This document shows positions 33,976-45,265 of a DNA stretch of 64,000 nt, piece after piece. Both the position numbers and the translations under genes were made by a program. The notes below the pieces were generated by a model. That model saw only the letters and a list, made by a program, of their open reading frames with translations. It was not told the DNA's origin and searched no databases. The stretch's first letter is position 1, and each line of letters opens with the position of its first letter. The stretch comes from Ophioceras dolichostomum (lineage: Eukaryota > Ascomycota > Sordariomycetes > Magnaporthales > Ophioceraceae). Location of the stretch: the NCBI GenBank assembly GCA_003049485.1, contig PYST01000165.1:22438-86437 (forward strand), written 5' to 3'.

Positions 33976-36782
33976 TCACATGTGGATCGTCATGACATCC
34001 ATCTTGTCGAACGCCTTGCCGCACGACGGGCACTTTCTCCTCCGGTTTGCCACCCTGTCGTCGACACACGCTTTGCAGAAGACGTGGCCGCACGTCTTTA
34101 GGACAGCGTTCTTGAAGTTGCTGTTGCAAACGTTGCACAGCGAGAATTTCTGTGTCACAGAACATATGTTAGCATGAGCTAATGAAGGACCGAAAGTGGG
34201 GGACAACAGTGGACCGAACAGCACGAAAGACTTACCCTCAAGTTTTCCTCTGAGTCGCTAGTGCCTGTTAGGGTTTTGGACTTCCAGGTATCTCTCTCAG
34301 CCTGTGCATGCTCGAGACGGACCTTAAGTCTCTCCAGTTCACTCTCGACCGCGGCCACCTTCTCCTTGCTAGAGTGAACGCCAGAGTCCTTGGATTTGAC
34401 CGCGTTCCCCAAGGTAGCGACCTCTCTCTTGAGGGTTTCCTGCTGCCTCAAGGAGTCGGTACAAGTCTGCTTGAGCTTGCGCGACTCCTCCATGGCCGCG
34501 ATGTTCGACTGCTTCATCTCCGCCATCTGCTTCTCGAGGTTGGCGATCACCGCCTTGTCCGCCGCCTCGACATCCTTGAGCTGCGATATAATATCCGACG
34601 TCTTGCTGTTCTGCGCGCGTAGTGCCCTGTTCTCGGCGACCCGCGTGTCTGTGTCCTTTCTGACGAGGAAGTATTTGTGCTCTGTCTTGACCTTGTCTGA
34701 TGTGAGGTCGGCGATCCGCTTCTCCATGGCCGAGAGGTCCGCGATCTTCTTCTGTGACAAGGCCATGGCTTTCCTATACGCCTTCTCAACTGAAGGCACC
34801 TCGCTCTTGATGAGCTCGTAATCCTTCTCTAGGTTGATATATCGCGTGACTAATTCGTCTCCAGACAGCGATTCGAGATCCTCGCGGGGGGTAGATACTG
34901 GCGCGTCGTCTCGAGGTCGCAATCGCTCAACCTCGAGTTCCAGCCCGGCGATCCTGTCATCTTTGGCGCTAAGGAGCTCCTGCAGGTGGGCCTCGGCCGT
35001 CCTCTCCTGGTCCTCTTTGGCTTTATATACGGCGAGAGAAGCAAGGTGTTCATCTCTTGCTGCCCGTATCCGCGTCAGGTCTTGCTCCTGCTTGTGGATT
35101 AGGTCCTCCTGTTCTGCCAATGCTGCCCGGGCTTCTCTGTCGAGCTGTTCGCGATGCGCGGTCCGTTCGGATTGTAGCTTATCGTTTTCTTCCCTCAAGA
35201 GCTTATTGGCAGCTGCTTCGTGGTTCACGCGCCTGGTCAACTCTTCAATGTACGTCTTGAGCTGCTTGAACGAGTCCGTCCGCGCGTATTCCTCATCGGT
35301 CACGACATCCTTCCGAGCCTTCAGAGAGGTGACTTCGTCATGGAGGCTTTTGGCCTCGGCGAACGCAGCCGCCAGCTGCTCTTTCTGCTTGGCGGCTACC
35401 GCAGCAGCTTCGTTGTACTTGAGCTGGAGAGCCCCATTGTTGCCATTGGCCTCGGTGTCCTCACTGGCAGAATTCTCTGCTGCTGGGGGGCGCGACGTCG
35501 CATTGGCCAATGCCTGCTGCTCCAACCTTTGCACCTGCGCACTTTTGGCCCGATCCAGCTTCTTCTCAGCTTTGACATATCGTAGAGTGGCGGTATCGAG
35601 CTGTTCAGAAAGTGTCTCCTTCTCGGAATTGGAGCGCTCAAGCTGGACCGTCAGATCTTTCTGGGAGGCCAGAAGCGACTTGACCTGCGATTCCAAGTCG
35701 CGCTCTGGCTTCACCGTCCGGGCCGCATCAAGCCGGCTAAATATTGCGTTTAATCTCGACTTGATAGTCTTGCCCTTTTCTCGAAGGTGTTCCTGGAAGC
35801 TCTGGCTGTCCTTAAATTGCAAGGCTGAAGAAGGATGAGATGCAGCATCTGTCACGACGAGGCGTCAGTCCAGCGTCATCATGAACAATGGGTTGCAGGG
35901 CGGGGTTCGGGGAGACAAACCGAGAACATGTGGATCGACCGATAATCTGCCCTCGACAGCCAGCTCGACTTCTTCCAAAAACTGTTTGGCGGTCAATCAG
36001 TAAGCCGAACAGGAGCGTGAGGTTGAAGGGCGCAACAAAGGCCGGCGTGATGTCGGAGAGCGTACCTGTATCCACCACTGATCTACTATCCTGAGATGGT
36101 CATCGTGGTATGTGGCGCGCCTCTTGAGCTCTTCCAATTGTGATTCCAGAGTAGCAGCTGTCCTTCGATACTCAAGCATCTGACGATAGATGGCATCTTT
36201 TTGGTATTCCTGATGTGCCCCACATGTCAGCAGCCAATTCCCAGCATAACGTTTTGGTATATGCGACGGTGACGGTGTGTATTTGAAGCGACAGGGCAGC
36301 GAGCGAAAGAGGCAGATGTCTGGAGGGGCAATCAAGGGTAGTCTAAACCTGGGAGGTCAAGCAGGCTGAATGGGCAGCGAGCCGGGGATTAGCGCGGAAC
36401 GAAGCGTTGTGTTTGTCGCCCCCAAAGATCACGAGGTGTCAGGTTGCTAAAACTGCCCGCGAGACGCCGCGCCTGGGCGACGGTTCGCGTTGCGCGAGAG
36501 AGAAAACGATACGCAAAGCGGATGGGCGCCGCTTGAGATACAAATCAAGAGAGGGAACGGCATGTGGGAACGAGAAAAGCAAGACTGTGTGGCCGATGGT
36601 GGAGATGGTGGTGGTGATGATGACGGACGATGCTGTGCTGGCTGGCGCCTTACCTCAATCCACGCCTCGTCTTTCGAGTCACCGTCGTCTCGAGACTTCG
36701 AGGCGCCGTTGATGGCTTGCCGCTTGCTCGGAGGCGCGATATCATCAGCAGCGCTGATGGCTGGCCGCTTCCTGTCCTCCAT
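33976..36782 (-). CDS. BRE1: E3 ubiquitin ligase BRE1 (histone H2B monoubiquitination)
   Basis: Five exons, 36782-36654, 36209-36066, 35981-35921, 35848-34236 and 34149-33976, join in frame to 706 aa, the usual fungal length. The N-terminus [21 protein letters not shown] followed by [33 protein letters not shown] and FLEEVELAV is the conserved BRE1 start. The middle is a very long coiled coil. The C-terminus is a C3HC4 RING with Cys654, Cys657, Cys669, His671, Cys674, Cys677, Cys689 and Cys692, all present. With the E2 Rad6, BRE1 monoubiquitinates H2B at the residue equivalent to yeast K123, which supports H3K4/K79 methylation and transcription elongation. The first intron is long for this window (444 nt). 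The gene is head to head with BDP1. Confidence 0.95.
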
Positions 36783-37528
36783 CTTCGCAAAAATGGATGG
36801 ATGAGAAGGGGCTGACGGGGACGTGGCAATAGGCATGAGAAAGGAAGAGACAAAGTCGGCCGAGCGATTGAAACTCGGAGCCACCAGGGTCGAACAAAGA
36901 AGAGACTGTAAAGATAGGACGCAACCAGTTGCTCTTAGCCAGGCGACGGCCTGGAAAAAGGCCTTGGACTGGGCATTAAAAAGGGTGAGTGAGAGGAGAA
37001 GGCGTTGGTGACGTTTCCGATTCCAGTGGGAAAGGAGATCAATTTTCGACGTCGAGATCCAAGACGAGTAGAAGGACACACGGGCCATCATCGAAGGCCA
37101 GATCAGGTTAGGTTCGGAGCTAGTCCTATTTCGGCCTAGGCTTATCATGCTCCACGCGTGCTGGCCAGTGCGTCTTCGCGACCGATGCAGGCAAAGTTGC
37201 ATCCCCACCAGCAGTCCTTCACTTCTTCTTGAGCTTGCTCGGAACAGCACACACCTCACCTCCCGTTTCAGTCCATTGACTGCTGGGAAGTGGGCTATTG
37301 ATGCCGTCGTTTCCCATCCACTGAGATTTGGAAACTTGCGAATTCAGCTGCCTTGACTGCGCGGCGATGGAACGGGAGGAGGCGTTCGCTTGGTTGCGGG
37401 GTGGTTTATGACAACTTCCAGGTTTCTTCCATACTACCTCCTGCGCGACGAGTAACGCAACACAAAACTCCCACTGAGGTCTCACATCTTCACACTTACC
37501 CCTACCGACGAATCGAAGCCCCGCCACC
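36783..37528. promoter_or_regulatory. Divergent promoter between BRE1 and BDP1
   Basis: 746 bp separate the two start codons. Pyrimidine-rich DNA and CAACACAAAACTCCC-type sequence lead into the BDP1 start (GCCACCATG). No specific factor site is claimed. Confidence 0.5.
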
Positions 37529-39883
37529 ATGTTGAGAAAGAAAACCACCGCGTCCTTCAAGCCGAAGATCGGCATTAGGCGCAATGCTCCCGGTGCGCCA
37601 GGCCGCCAATCGAAGACGCCTGCCCCGGCCGCTTCCTCCACACCTAAGAGTGGACCCCGACCGCCGACCCCTGCCACTACGGTTGTCCCCTCCGCCGGTT
37701 CGGACAAAGCCGTGGAGGGAGCTGCTCCGGCGATCGCAGACCCAATCTCCTCCGCACCAAGCGTACCCGCGACGGCCCCTCCAACGACCTCTTCTGCCGA
37801 CCCAACCCCCCCCACAACTGCATTTCAGATCACACCTTCACCTTCGATTGAGCCCCCCACAGTCGACCCTTCAAGCAAGGCAGCCAGCGCGGCCGAGACG
37901 ACAACCCATCCAACCGCACCTCCTCCGGCCCGGCAACCCGCGCCTAACAGTACCCGTGTACGAGATATTAGCTCAGGGTGGGCAGCACCTGCTGAGATAC
38001 CTCCCGCAGATGAGCAATCCGACCCAGTAACGGAGCCAACAACGGAGCCAACCACCAGTGAGGTCCGCCGATCTACTCCAGAATCTTCTCGATCAAGGGA
38101 GGAACCCTCCGTCCCGCCCATACCGTCTACAGAAATTCGCCCAACCGAAACTGCCTCACGCGAAGTCCCCAGTCCTTCTACTGTGGCCCAAAAGGATACA
38201 GCCCCTAGCGGATCACAAGGGAGGAAGCGCAAAGCCCCTGCCTCCAAACGGGCTGCCGAATCAGCCAATGATGCTCATGACAAAGACGCATCCACGGCGT
38301 CGACAGCGAAGAAACGCCGGACGACGACGACCCGCGATGCGGATAATGAGGCGAGTGCAGCTTCTCAGAGTGAACGCCGCAACCTGCCAGCCACAAGGTG
38401 CAGGACGAGGCAAGCTGTCAGACAAGCAGCAAGTGGTGAGGGGCGGACAACTGATTCTGCTACGGAAACTCCTGCTGAAGCTGCTTCCGGACCCAAGGCC
38501 GAGAACGCGGCCCCCTCCCCCGAGCAAGGCAATGCGGAGGCCCCGACAACCCAGAAGAAACAAACCAAAGCGAGAAAGACTGCAGCCCGCAAGAAGGCAA
38601 CGAGGGGAGCCACAGGAGAGCCAAATAACGACGCGCTAGCTCCCAGGGCCAGCCGGAATAGGCGGGGACCCGCCGATGACGCGAACGAGGCGGATGATGC
38701 AGCTGGCGCTGACGCGGCGGAGCCCTCCGAGGATGGAAGCGGAGATAGTGCAGATGAAGCCGAGCCCGCAAACGCGCCCAAGAAGAAGGCGTCGAAGAGG
38801 CCACGTCGAGAGCGATCCGTCACGCCAGAGGATGCCGAGGAGCGGAAAATCGATCCCAAGATCGTCACGATGAGAGACCTGACGAAGGATCTGCGGCTGG
38901 GAAAGAAGTTCAGCAGGCACGACGAGCTTCGCGACCGAATGAAGAGCCTCACAGCGAAACAGCGGCTTGCGCGCAAGCAGAGGAAGGAAGGAACTGGTTC
39001 CGGCAGCGAGGAGAACGACGAAGCCAACGGGGGCGAGTCCACGCCAGGAGCAGGAGGAAAGGACCCAAGTCACAAATCGACACCTGGTGCATCCGGTTCC
39101 AGCTCGGCGCCAGACCCGCCTCCAGCCCTCGCCCTCACGGGCCCGCAGTTCGAGCTGGTGGACGGCGCCATCGTGGTCAACCAGGCGTCGCTCGTCCACG
39201 ACCGTCACGCGGCCGCGGCCGCGGCGCACGAGGACATGGAGGAGGTCGAGGAGAACGACTTCACGCGCATGACCAACTCAATGACGTACCTGCGGCCCAA
39301 CAAGCTGCGGGGCCCCAACTCGTGGTCCAAGGAGGAGACCGAGATGTTCTACACGTACCTGGAGATGATGGGCTCCGACTTCAGCCTCCTCACCCCGATG
39401 TTCCCCGGCCGCACGAGGCGCCACCTCAAGATGAAGTTCAACCGCGAGGAGCGCCACAACCTGGCCCGCGTCAACGCCGCCTTGCTAGGGCCGAAGCGGT
39501 CCAAGATCGACCTCGCCGTGTATCAGAGCCGCACGGGCACGACCCTCGAGGCCACCGAGGCCATCGAGGCCGAGCAGCGCGCCCGTGAGGAGGCGCACGA
39601 GGCTGAGCAGCGGCGTATCAAGGAGGAGGCCGAGAAGGTCCAGCTGGAGAAGCGGAAGCGGCTTCTGGGCACTGGCGATGGCAACGGCGACGATGATGGA
39701 CCAGCCGCGGCTGCTGGAGACAATGAGGATGATGATGATGATGACAATGATGCCGAAGAGGCTGATGAGGAGGAGGAAGAAGAGGAAGAGGAAGAGGAGG
39801 GCGTCGAGATCATTGACGAGGCCGAAATCGTCCGTCCTCCCCCGCGGCGTGGTGCTCGGAGGGCCGGTGGCATTGGATCCTGA
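37529..39883 (+). CDS. BDP1: Transcription factor TFIIIB subunit B'' (Bdp1), SANT/Myb domain
   Basis: Uninterrupted 784-aa frame starting at a perfect Kozak GCCACCATG. The N-terminus (FKPKIGIRRNAPGAPG) is the short conserved start of fungal Bdp1. Residues about 40-430 are Pro/Ser/Thr/Ala-rich and disordered, with basic nuclear-localisation-like clusters (GRKRKAPASKR, KKRRTTTT). Then come RDLTKDLRLGKKFSRH and, at about 590-665, the extended SANT domain: TYLRPNKLRGPNSWSKEET, MMGSDFSLLTPMFPGRTRRH, KMKFNREER. The C-terminus has a Glu/Arg helix and an acidic tail (poly-Asp/Glu about 730-770). Bdp1 joins Brf1 and TBP in TFIIIB, which recruits RNA polymerase III to tRNA, 5S and U6 genes. It shares a promoter region with BRE1. 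Confidence 0.93.
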   Translation: MLRKKTTASFKPKIGIRRNAPGAPGRQSKTPAPAASSTPKSGPRPPTPATTVVPSAGSDKAVEGAAPAIADPISSAPSVPATAPPTTSSADPTPPTTAFQITPSPSIEPPTVDPSSKAASAAETTTHPTAPPPARQPAPNSTRVRDISSGWAAPAEIPPADEQSDPVTEPTTEPTTSEVRRSTPESSRSREEPSVPPIPSTEIRPTETASREVPSPSTVAQKDTAPSGSQGRKRKAPASKRAAESANDAHDKDASTASTAKKRRTTTTRDADNEASAASQSERRNLPATRCRTRQAVRQAASGEGRTTDSATETPAEAASGPKAENAAPSPEQGNAEAPTTQKKQTKARKTAARKKATRGATGEPNNDALAPRASRNRRGPADDANEADDAAGADAAEPSEDGSGDSADEAEPANAPKKKASKRPRRERSVTPEDAEERKIDPKIVTMRDLTKDLRLGKKFSRHDELRDRMKSLTAKQRLARKQRKEGTGSGSEENDEANGGESTPGAGGKDPSHKSTPGASGSSSAPDPPPALALTGPQFELVDGAIVVNQASLVHDRHAAAAAAHEDMEEVEENDFTRMTNSMTYLRPNKLRGPNSWSKEETEMFYTYLEMMGSDFSLLTPMFPGRTRRHLKMKFNREERHNLARVNAALLGPKRSKIDLAVYQSRTGTTLEATEAIEAEQRAREEAHEAEQRRIKEEAEKVQLEKRKRLLGTGDGNGDDDGPAAAAGDNEDDDDDDNDAEEADEEEEEEEEEEEGVEIIDEAEIVRPPPRRGARRAGGIGS

Positions 39884-41573
39884 TGCCCTCACATTCTCTC
39901 ATCCCTCAATTTCTTGGGATTCTTGATTGAAACTGCATCTTTCAGGCAGGATAGCAAACCCAGCCATTGCGTATCATCGGTTATTTACGGGTGTTGGACC
40001 ACATATTCATCTAGCCTCAAGCGTTGTCAAACAATTTGTTGTATTGAGCCTCCTATTTCGATAGATACCTACTCCAGGCACGGTACGCTTCTAGTACACA
40101 CGCCTTCAACAACTTTTTTAACCACTCACTCCCTGCCTCCACTCTCGACTCATGTAGCCATAGCTAAGTTGATATCTGCCAGAGAAGTTGAATTCCATCG
40201 CGAAGAAATGGCAAAAGTAAAAGGATAGGGAGAGTCTGCCAGGTGGGCGGGCTGTCCCAACAACATCCAACAGGTATCCAACCCAGAAGACCAAAGGCAA
40301 GGCAACGAAGGCAAAACATAGAGAAAAGCCGGACAGAGGCCTACAACATAAACATGGCTGTGACCGTAGAGGGCGGGAGGGCATTCGCAAGGGGGAAAAA
40401 ATTCGGGAACAAGAAAGACAACGAGGACGCAGAAACGAACGGCAAAAGGAAAACATTGGCGGCCAAGGTGAAGTGAGGCCTGCTATCGTTCATCGCAGCG
40501 AATTTAACACGCAAACGTATTAGCCCAAGCCAGGGCAAGGTAGACAAATCACCGACACGAGCAAAGAAATAGAGGACAAACGATCCCCCACATCGTGAGA
40601 TGGCTCTTCCGTCAGGGGCAAATCAAAATAAAAGGCACCTTGATCCCTTCTTTCTCCATCACGAACATCTCTTCTTCTTCCTCCTACTTCCACCCATCCA
40701 TCCATCCATCCATCCATCCATCCATCCACCCTTCCCACCCTTACTCCCCCAAAATTCCACCCCGGCCGGGTCCAGCCAAATCGATCCTCACATCTCATCC
40801 CTTTTCCTCTTGCGTCCACCGTTGTATGAAGTAGAATAACCAACAATCCCATTCAGCTAGCAATCCGTCCGTTCGCTTTACCTCGTCTTAAAACATAGGG
40901 ATACTAGTTAAAAGCCCTCTCGTCCTCGCAGTCCATCCATCACACCGCAGCAAAACCCCGATCCTGACACCGATGCCGCTTCGCTCCACCCACACCACAC
41001 TGGAAGGAAATGTAGATAGGTAGCAAGGGAGAGAGAGGAAGGGGAGAGGAATGAGTAAAATGCAAGGGGAGACCGGTATGAGATTTGGGATGCCTGCCTG
41101 ATAGAAGAAGAAAAGAAGAACGAATGTATTGAGGCGCAGGTCGCACGCAACAGGGCATTCCATAGCTTTCCCCCCCTTTCCTTCCCTTGTGCCCTCCAAC
41201 CAAGAACGCCAGGAAGAAGAAGAAGAACCAGGGAGAAGGACAAGACACAAAGAGAACGAAACGAAAATAACTAGAAAAAAAAGCATCGATTGATCGACAT
41301 GTCCCCAACTGACTTCAGTGCCAGGGGGATAGGGATGGGTACGATACACACCAGCAAGGGGAGACCAGACTCAGGGGGTGGATGGTGGAACGGGGAGGGA
41401 CGAGACTCCAAATCGTATTCTCAAAAATTAAAGGGGGCAGGGCAGACAGGGAGGGAGGGAAAAAAATAATCATCAAAAAGCAAGGCTCGTTTGTTTCGTT
41501 CGATTTTAATTTTTTCGCTGACTGGGAGTGAAACTGGACCCGGGACGACAAAAAGCTGGTTGTTACAACCTTT
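39884..41573. other. Convergent intergenic region with CCAT microsatellite
   Basis: 3' flanks of BDP1 and RAD23. It contains a CCAT run at about 40694-40728 and A/G-rich stretches. No gene seen. Confidence 0.55.
40694..40728. repeat. CCAT tetranucleotide microsatellite
   Basis: About eight uninterrupted CCAT copies. Shorter arrays of the same unit lie at 55957-55987 and 61845-61862. Confidence 0.95.
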
Positions 41574-43884
41574 TTATTGGGGATTGGGCTCGTCGTCGTC
41601 AGGCTGGTCGAACAGGAAGTTGGCAGCGAGCTCCTCGTTCTTGTCGCAGGCGAAGTAGGCCTGGATGGCCTGGTCGCGGTCGAATCCCAATCGGCATAAC
41701 TAGGTAGGTAGATTGATTGTTTGTGCAACCTTCGCGTTAATGACCAACAGACGCCACAGGCGACGCCCTTGTAGTAGATTTGGGTTGGTTGTATGAGGAT
41801 AGAAGACGGGTTTGGCTTATTACTCACCCGCTCGATAGCATCACGCTCCTCCTCCGTAACAGAGATAGCCTGCGCACCCGGCGGCAACGGCACGTCATCG
41901 TCGCCGTCCTCTCCCAGCAGGTGCAGGAACTGATCCGGGTTCGCGGCGATCAGCTGCGCCAGCTGCGGGTTCCCCGCGCCGAGCTGCTGCAGGATCGGCT
42001 CCAGCATCTGGGGCTGCTGCTGGACCACCTGGCGCAGCTGCTGGAACTGCGTGTTGTTGCGCAGGAAGTCGAGGTTGCCGAACGCCTGCCCCTGGCCCGC
42101 CGCACCACCACCAGCCGCGGCTCCGGCAGCTCCACCCGCGGCTACGGCGGCGGCGGCGGCGGCGGCAGCAGCGGCGGCGGCCGCACCGGCTCCGCTGCCG
42201 CCACCACCACCGCTGGCTCCAGCTGAACGGCCGCCTCGGGAGCCGGCACCCGCACCGCCGCTGCCGCCGCGGTTTTGTTGCGCGGCCAGGTCGAACAGGT
42301 TCACGGCGTCGGGGTCGTCGCCCGCGGCGGGGGCTGCGGCTGCGGCGGCAGGCTGGGCGGGGGCCTGGGCCTGAGCTGGGGCCTGACGGAGGTGTTCGGG
42401 AATTCCCTAAGTGAGGATTGCGACAGTTAGGAGGAGATCCCTTTCATCAAGGCTCGGGGAGACTCATGCTAGCCAGCTACTCCGAGTAACACGCTGACTG
42501 AAGGGAAGCGAGGGCGAGGGACGGCTTCAAGCCGAACTCGGAGAAGCAGGAAGCCAGAAGCCAACTAGCTGGGCGTGGGTATGTGATATTTTAGCGCGCT
42601 TACATTCAGTAGGTACTCGACGGCGCGGTCGGGGTTGAAGAAGGCAGCGCGCATGGCAGCGTCGATCTGGGAGCGCTCGAAGCCCATGGCCTCCATGTTG
42701 GCGACGGCTTCATCGCGCGCAGCTCCGGTCGTCAGGGCACTTGGGTCGTTGAACACGGCACCACCACCGCCGCTAGCAGACTCGGTGGCAGCAGCACGTT
42801 GGGGGGGAGTGGGAGTCGCGGGCACGGCAGCGGAGGCTGCGGACTGGGCCGGCGCGGCGGGTGCGGCGGGGGTCGCGGTGGGGGCCTGAGCCGGCGTCGC
42901 GGGCGGCGCGGTCGCAGAGGAAGAAGACTCGGCTGCGCGGGCGGCGGGGGCAGCCTTGGCCTATGGAAGAGAGTTTGTGTTAGTTTATTTGCGGGCCAGC
43001 GCCGGTGCGTGCCAGACTGACAGATGGGTGGTCGAAGCTCGAGGCAGTCAGCTCTGCGAAAATGCCATGCACACACATCCATGGCTTAATCTGCGATGCT
43101 TATGCGTCATACCGACCGGGGAGGTGCGGAGGCAGGGTATGTTCGAGGTGAGGTGAGGGGAGGGGCAGGGAAGGCCGACCTACCTTGTTGACAACGCAAA
43201 CAACGAAGCCCTTCTCCTCGATTTTATAGGACTCGACCGTATCCTCGTCCTTCAGGATTTTGCCTACAGAGGATATGCACGTTAGGGCACCGTGTATGGT
43301 GGTGGGTTCAGGTCTGCGTGCGCGTGTTGGGTCGGGCGCCAGCCGGTGGTGAGATTGCTAGAAACAGAATGGCAGGCATTCTGTCCAGCCGAGTGAGCTT
43401 GCTCACCTGAGTAGATGAGCTTCTGCAGCTTCGGGTCCCATCCTCGCTCCTCTGAGATCTTCTGCTTCACAGCCGAGATCTAAAATGTCGCGGTCGCGCG
43501 GGTTAGCCAAGAGCTTTTCCGTAGGCCTAAGTCGCCATGGCGAGAGTGGTCGCGGGCGTCGAGTCGTATGTCTTGATGTTTGTTTAGTTTCTGTTGGGGC
43601 GGGGTTCGACATACCAAATCGGTCGGCTCGACGTCGATGACGAATTTTTGCTGGCTCAGATCCTGTCGGAGAGGACGAAGAACCCCATGTTAGCAAATAC
43701 AGGCCCTTCGCTGAGTGGAAAGATAGCAGTTGAGGCCGAAAATCAAGGCGAGAGGAGGGGGGGGAGGAGGTTCATCGATGATTGCATTTCAGCCGTATGT
43801 CAGCCTCCCCTCCTTCTCTGCCTGCACAGGAAAGCTTAGGGAGTTTCGCCCGCCCGCCCACCTTACCTTGAACGTGACCTTCAT
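41574..43884 (-). CDS. RAD23: UV excision repair protein RAD23
   Basis: Seven exons, 43884-43867, 43662-43615, 43479-43407, 43263-43184, 42960-42604, 42406-41828 and 41699-41574, join in frame to 426 aa. The ubiquitin-like domain spans 1-75 (MKVTFK, then [28 protein letters not shown]). An Ala/Pro/Thr linker follows, then UBA1 at about 145-190 ([29 protein letters not shown]). A Gly/Ala linker leads to the Rad4/XPC-binding domain at about 300-352 ([32 protein letters not shown]), and UBA2 lies at about 378-420 ([20 protein letters not shown]). RAD23 stabilises Rad4/XPC at damaged DNA and shuttles ubiquitinated proteins to the proteasome. The UBL is split over four small exons, the first only 18 nt. 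Confidence 0.95.
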
Positions 43885-45265
43885 CTTTGCGGCTTCGAGG
43901 TGCAGCGAAGGTGCTGCTTGGGAGTATCGGCGATGGGGATTCTGGAGAGGACGCTTCTGCTGAGAATTATTGTATGATTGGGGACACACTCGGGATGCGG
44001 GCGCCCTACTTATTTTCTAGCGTTTGGTTGCTGGGTTTGGGAGCGAGGAACAAATTGTTTTCCCGCCCAAAGATCTCAGAAGGTGGGAGGATGTTGTCGA
44101 TGAGGTAAGGTTAGGCGTTTGTGTGGAGCGCCCTAGCTGTTGCCTTTGGGGTGTGGAGGTCGCTGGTGGCGGAGAGCCGACATGACTGGCTAGCGGAGCT
44201 CCAGCAGGCAACGTGCCGACGCACACGCCTGGAGCCTGCTCAGCAGGTCCCTCAATCACTTGCCTGCCCGCACGACGGTTGTTTGCCCCCACCATTGTGG
44301 GTCCGAGGGACTTGAGCTTTCAGTCCCTTGGAGTTCGTTCCTCATCATGCCCGTCACCCCCATCTATGGGCGTCACACCAACAGCCTTGTATCTGATTCT
44401 TTGATTCCTTCGAGCCCTTCATTGGAACGTAGCTGTGCCTTACATCACTTCCGCTAGGTATTCCCGCTCATTAGGTCATGATCGAGGCAGCAATCAAAAC
44501 ATTCATGTTTCTGCCCCATCAGGCCGCCTTGTGTTTGCTCCGAAGTCCGTTTCGTCTGGCATTTTCGCTTGTCGCGGTCGCCACGTGCACGTTACCGATC
44601 TTCGTTCAGTTCAAGTAATTGTGTCTTTTATTTGATGATCATCTTTCTTCATACATAAATATCTACCAAGAAACCGATCCTCCGTTGCTCGCCGGCAGCG
44701 AGATGGATTGACATGACTGAACCGAGCCGGCTGGTCGCAAAACAACGGACGACGATCTACTCGACAAAAGCAAGAAGAAGACGATGTTCCATGTGCAAGA
44801 GAAACAACCAGGCGAGAGAGAAAAAAAAAAGAGAAATGTTCAGAAATAATCTGACAAAAGTGGTATCATCGTTTCCTCCAGAAAGCCTGCCTAAGCCGCC
44901 CGAAGTCTTTAGAAATCAAGACAGAAAAAAGACGCTAGGAAATAAACAAAAACGGGAAGTAAGTACTCGCCGCCGCATTCCGTGAGGGAAGGGGGAGTCA
45001 TTGTAAGCACCAGATGGCAAGGTGAGTAAGGGAGTGGGTGGGAGATACAATATCTCGAACCGTCGCCGGTTGTTTGTTTGTTTTTTTGCTTCCGTTCAAC
45101 TCCGCAAAAGAAAAAGAAAGAAAGGAAAGAATCCTCAGTGATAGGTAAGAGGTAGGTATCAAATCCAATCCAACCATCCCATCCATCCGATATCCAGAGT
45201 CAGTCATCTCTCGTCATAAAATAAGCTAGATGAGGTAGTAGGTAGAAGGAAATTCGTCCGTCGTC
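43885..45265. other. Intergenic region, no gene seen
   Basis: RAD23 5' flank on the left, 3' flank of the membrane-protein gene on the right. Purine-rich runs near 44820-44960 and short AGGTAGG blocks near 45148 and 45233. No coding signal. Confidence 0.5.

Noticed and set aside
34834..35838. 334-codon Ser-rich plus-strand frame
   Set aside because: Antisense shadow of the BRE1 coiled coil.
38365..39229. Minus-strand frames opposite BDP1
   Set aside because: Ser/Leu-rich antisense shadows of the BDP1 coding region.
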